Source: Spirirestis rafaelensis WJT71-NPBG6 (GTDB lineage: Bacteria > Cyanobacteriota > Cyanobacteriia > Cyanobacteriales > Nostocaceae). Taken from it: 64,000 nucleotides of DNA. The DNA is taken from the NCBI GenBank assembly GCA_019359015.1, contig JAHHID010000032.1:1-64000 (forward strand), given 5' to 3'. Of the stretch, positions 61,191 to 64,000 are shown piece after piece. How positions within the stretch are numbered: the stretch's first letter is position 1; each line of letters starts with the position of its first letter. The position numbers and the translations under genes are program-made. The notes under the pieces were generated by a model. It was not told the DNA's origin, searched no databases, and was given only the letters and a program-made list of their open reading frames with translations.

Positions 61191-61492
61191 AGATGGCTGC
61201 ACAGTTAGCGCTTATCAAAGAACAGGTTGCACGGATTAACTGAAGTTAGCCCAACTGGAGGTAACCTTGGGGGAGTAGCCTGAGAGCAGAAAATCAGGCG
61301 AAAAAGCAACAAATGGAAGAATTAGAGTTGCATTAAGCACCGCAGCAGCCAACTACTGCACTCCCAGATCTATACGCCATCCACGAATGCGTACTTGACA
61401 AATGGCGAGTAGCAAAGAGAGCCGAAGGCAAGCAACGATTGAGAGAATTTGCTCTTCGGATGATTGAAGAGATTGCCAATACCGCGCAGTGA
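61191..61492 (+). pseudogene. Decayed coiled-coil gene
   Basis: Plus-strand pieces in shifting frames: AAQLALIKEQVARIN, LKLAQLEVTLGE, LRAENQAKKQQMEELELH, then after a TAA an intact end APQQPTTALPDLYAIHECVL ... KRAEGKQRLREFALRMIEEI to a stop at 61490. At least two frame changes and two stops interrupt it. It is probably a former plasmid coiled-coil protein. The family is not recognised. The gap 61493-61681 shows nothing. Confidence 0.55.
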
Positions 61493-61681
61493 AGGTAACA
61501 TCATTAGCTCCTTGGTTGCTTATGCTACAGTGCTTTTTTGATTACCAGGATTGAATTTATTATTTTTTTCTTAAGAGCATAAGGTCACCGCACCACAAGC
61601 TAATTTGTGCTTGAAGACTTTTCTAAGTGCCGATAATGGCTTTTAGTCAAAGGTAGTGACGCGAACGTGAGTAATAGAATA

Positions 61682-64000
61682 TCATCTCTGGGAATTGCCG
61701 ATGCCATCACAAAGATGGCGATCGCTCTCACTAACATTGGGGTTATTCTTCAGATAGTCACGCAGGCGATCGCAACCTTTAGCAAGCAGTTCATCAAATT
61801 TTCCCAGTCGCCACAACTCAGTAGTACCATTCTCTAAAATCACAGCCAGTGTACTGTTATCAGGGCTAAGACTAAGGTTTTTGATGTCACCTTTATCTGA
61901 GGAAAATTTCATCAATTTTTCGCCCCTCAAATTCCACACCTCGACAGTATTACCTGAAGTCGTAAGCAGTAAGCTAGTATCATGACTAATTTTGACCAGA
62001 TCAAAACCATTACCAGATTGCCGTCCTGGGATTATATTAGTTAAACGTCCTGAAAAGTCTGACAAGTAAATATTGTCATAACTTTGGTCATAATTTGATT
62101 TAGTAACTACTATTGGCTTGCCATTGGGTTGAAAACCGACGCTTTGGAAGATCAAAGTGAATTCACCTTTTCTTTCTTCTAACTGGTTGCCTTTGGTATC
62201 CCACAACCTGACTAAAGTGTCGTCTACTGTTTTCTCTGGGCTCTCTGGATAACTATCACCACCATCTCCTATGGTGCCAATCTTTTGACCATCTTGACTC
62301 CAACTGACACTCGTAACCTTACTTGGATGTGCTTGGAATTCCTTGATTTGATTGCCTTGCAAATCCAACAAACGAACCATACCGCTATCTCCTGTGGTAG
62401 CAATTGTTTGACCATTGGGGCTAAAACTAACACTTGTAACCTTGGGAAGACCTGTAAATTCTTTGATCTGGTTGCCCTGCAAGTCCACCAAGCGAACGAT
62501 ACCTTCTGAATCTGCCGTAGCAATTGTTCGACCATCAGAACTAAAACTGATACTTTCAACTCTGCCTTGAGCGAATTGAGATTTGGATAACGGCTGTTTT
62601 TCTAAATCCCACAAACTGATGGTTCCGTCATCTCCAAGAGTAACCAATTGCTTACCGTCGTGGCTAACAATAAATTTCTCAACTGTGCCGTTGGGTAATT
62701 TAAATATTTGTTTGAAATCATAATTATCATTGCCATGAGTCAAAATACCAACAGTACCGTCAACTCCTGCGGCAATCGGTTCATTGTTAGAACCAAAACC
62801 AACGTCTCTAACTCTACCTGTAATTTTTGTTGATTGGCGAGACTCCAAGTCCAACAACAGAGCATTCTCAGACTCTGCTCCGTACTTGATCGCCACTTGT
62901 TTGCCATCAGGACTGAAATTGACACTAACAACAGTAGTATAAATATTTTCAGATACCGCTAAATGTTGACCTGATAAGTCCATCACGCTGACACGATAGT
63001 CGTATGTTTCACCGGAATTTCCCGTCACGAGTGTGGCTATTAGTAACCTGCCATCTGAATTAAAGCTCATCCCTGTAAAGTCTTTAATTCGGATTCCCTT
63101 TAATTTGTTGCCTTGCAAATCCCATAAGCGTACAGTTCTCTCTTCATTGCTAGCATCAGTGGTAGCAATCATGTTTCCATCAGGACTAAAACTGATATGG
63201 TCAATTGCGCCTTGATGTGCTTGGAATTCATTTAATTTGTTACCTTGCAAATCCCACAAGCGCACAGTACCGTCTTGTGTTGCAATAGCAATTTTATTTC
63301 CATTTAGACTAACACTGATGCCCCCATCATATAGACTAGCTTGCTCTTTTAACTCAGCTAGCGGTTTACCATATTTATCCCACACGCGAACTGTATTGTT
63401 CTCTACTGTAACAACTCGTAGCTGGTGATCGCTAGGAAAAAACCCCCATACGCTACCTTCCCAGCGATGGCTTTCTTTCACACCATAGAACATATTTCGT
63501 AGGGTTTGTTCCACTTGATTATGTAGGTCATTGTCTGGCAGAAATATTTGCTTAATATTTTTCCCCGCTCGGAGGCTATCAAATAAGGCATTTAACTCTT
63601 GATTAGCCCGAAAATTTGCTTCTGCAGATTCTCTAGAAGTGCGAGTCTGACCTATCTGTGCATTTCGCTGACTAATTAGAGCGGCAATGGTTAACCCACT
63701 CAATCCCAGCAGAACTATGATGGTAATCCGCCATTGCCAACTTATATTTCGGCGTTTTTGTAAAACACTTTGTTGGACAAATTCCGCTTCTAAGTGGTTA
63801 AACCAATTGTTATTGGACTGGAGTTCTTGATTCAATACCTCAAGATAGGGATTACTATTCCACAGAAACTGTATGGGTTTTTCTCTGAAGGTTTCTTGTT
63901 GATTTTGTCTTTGTTGCCATCGGCGAGTCAGCCGAGTACTAACTTTATTAAATAAGTTTTCGAGGACGTAGAGTCTGCAATCTAACCAATCAATAACATT
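61682..64000 (-). CDS. Membrane-anchored WD40-repeat protein, N-terminal part outside the window
   Basis: The frame is open from the right edge to a stop at 61682, at least 772 residues; the internal TTG at 63835 is not a real start because coding continues upstream (CRLYVLENLFNKVSTRLTRR ... EKPIQFLWNSNPYLEVLNQE). One transmembrane helix (ITIIVLLGLSGLTIAALI) is followed by about 12 WD40-like units, each with the VRLWDLQGNxxxEF pattern. In cyanobacteria this C-terminal half usually follows an AAA or NACHT-like ATPase domain, which would lie beyond 64000. It is a signalling or scaffold protein. Confidence 0.85.
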   Translation of the reverse strand, partial: NVIDWLDCRLYVLENLFNKVSTRLTRRWQQRQNQQETFREKPIQFLWNSNPYLEVLNQELQSNNNWFNHLEAEFVQQSVLQKRRNISWQWRITIIVLLGLSGLTIAALISQRNAQIGQTRTSRESAEANFRANQELNALFDSLRAGKNIKQIFLPDNDLHNQVEQTLRNMFYGVKESHRWEGSVWGFFPSDHQLRVVTVENNTVRVWDKYGKPLAELKEQASLYDGGISVSLNGNKIAIATQDGTVRLWDLQGNKLNEFQAHQGAIDHISFSPDGNMIATTDASNEERTVRLWDLQGNKLKGIRIKDFTGMSFNSDGRLLIATLVTGNSGETYDYRVSVMDLSGQHLAVSENIYTTVVSVNFSPDGKQVAIKYGAESENALLLDLESRQSTKITGRVRDVGFGSNNEPIAAGVDGTVGILTHGNDNYDFKQIFKLPNGTVEKFIVSHDGKQLVTLGDDGTISLWDLEKQPLSKSQFAQGRVESISFSSDGRTIATADSEGIVRLVDLQGNQIKEFTGLPKVTSVSFSPNGQTIATTGDSGMVRLLDLQGNQIKEFQAHPSKVTSVSWSQDGQKIGTIGDGGDSYPESPEKTVDDTLVRLWDTKGNQLEERKGEFTLIFQSVGFQPNGKPIVVTKSNYDQSYDNIYLSDFSGRLTNIIPGRQSGNGFDLVKISHDTSLLLTTSGNTVEVWNLRGEKLMKFSSDKGDIKNLSLSPDNSTLAVILENGTTELWRLGKFDELLAKGCDRLRDYLKNNPNVSESDRHLCDGIGNSQR

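Noticed and set aside
61682-63835. Complete 717-residue WD40 protein starting at the internal TTG
   Set aside because: Coding continues without a stop to the window edge, so the gene is partial and the TTG is not a start.

Overview
The window looks like part of a large plasmid (or plasmid-like replicon) from a filamentous, Nostocales-type cyanobacterium. The evidence is the abundance of GCGATCGC (HIP1) octamers, a CyRepA1-type replication protein, a partition locus with a plasmid-style ParA/ParB, a MobV relaxase, cyanobacterial short repeats and MITE-like elements, and a very large kinase/AAA/GAF/PAS/histidine-kinase fusion of the type common in this group. No rRNA, convincing tRNA, ribosomal protein or CRISPR array is visible.

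Layout. 0-5.2 kb: small plasmid genes of unknown function, a small XRE regulator and a larger HTH protein. 5.4-6.4 kb: a two-gene toxin-antitoxin-like unit (DUF6932 nucleotidyltransferase-like protein plus HTH protein) split by an 86-bp tandem duplication. 6.5-10.6 kb: a probable replication origin with iteron-like repeats, followed by the CyRepA1 primase-helicase. 10.6-11.4 kb: debris including a Tn3-family transposase remnant. 11.7-18.6 kb: a 2011-residue hybrid sensor kinase and its NarL-type response regulator. 18.8-46.0 kb: a redox/stress and carbon-metabolism cargo block. It holds a thioredoxin-fold protein, Dps, a GMC oxidoreductase, SDRs, cupin, MOSC, alpha/beta hydrolases, an MsrQ-like protein, FAD oxidoreductases, DUF6130/DUF1348/DUF302 proteins, isochorismatase, lactate dehydrogenase, TehA, class I aldolase, 6-phosphogluconate dehydrogenase, NDH-2 and a LuxR regulator, with numerous gene remnants between them. 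46.5-47.7 kb: a palindrome-bounded structured element, a very strong hairpin and a tyrosine recombinase. 48-58 kb: a SNF2 helicase, a MobV relaxase with a C-terminal DUF3991/TOPRIM region, and a UPF1-like SF1 helicase. 58.4-60.5 kb: parB and parA. 61.7 kb to the end: a WD40 membrane protein that runs out of the window.

The strongest unusual signals are four. (1) The 20-bp palindrome TGCCAATAACGTTATTGGCA occurs seven times perfectly inside parB, where it is translated in frame as ANNVIG repeats, and again near 52.6 kb and upstream of parA at 61.1 kb; it is a good candidate for a partition site (parS) array embedded in the gene of its own binding protein. (2) A roughly 100-bp palindromic element is present twice with nearly the same core but different, internally compensating terminal inverted repeats; one copy sits in frame inside a helicase just before its Walker A motif. 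(3) The cargo block is bounded by a matching inward-facing module at 18.62-18.75 and 46.33-46.45 kb (a palindrome plus a 61-nt block with 49 identities, at identical spacing), with an integrase just outside. (4) An oxidative pentose phosphate operon (tal-pgi, gnd, zwf) survives here only as intact gnd between truncated neighbours. All functional statements rest on reading translated sequence and remembered family motifs; no search was run.
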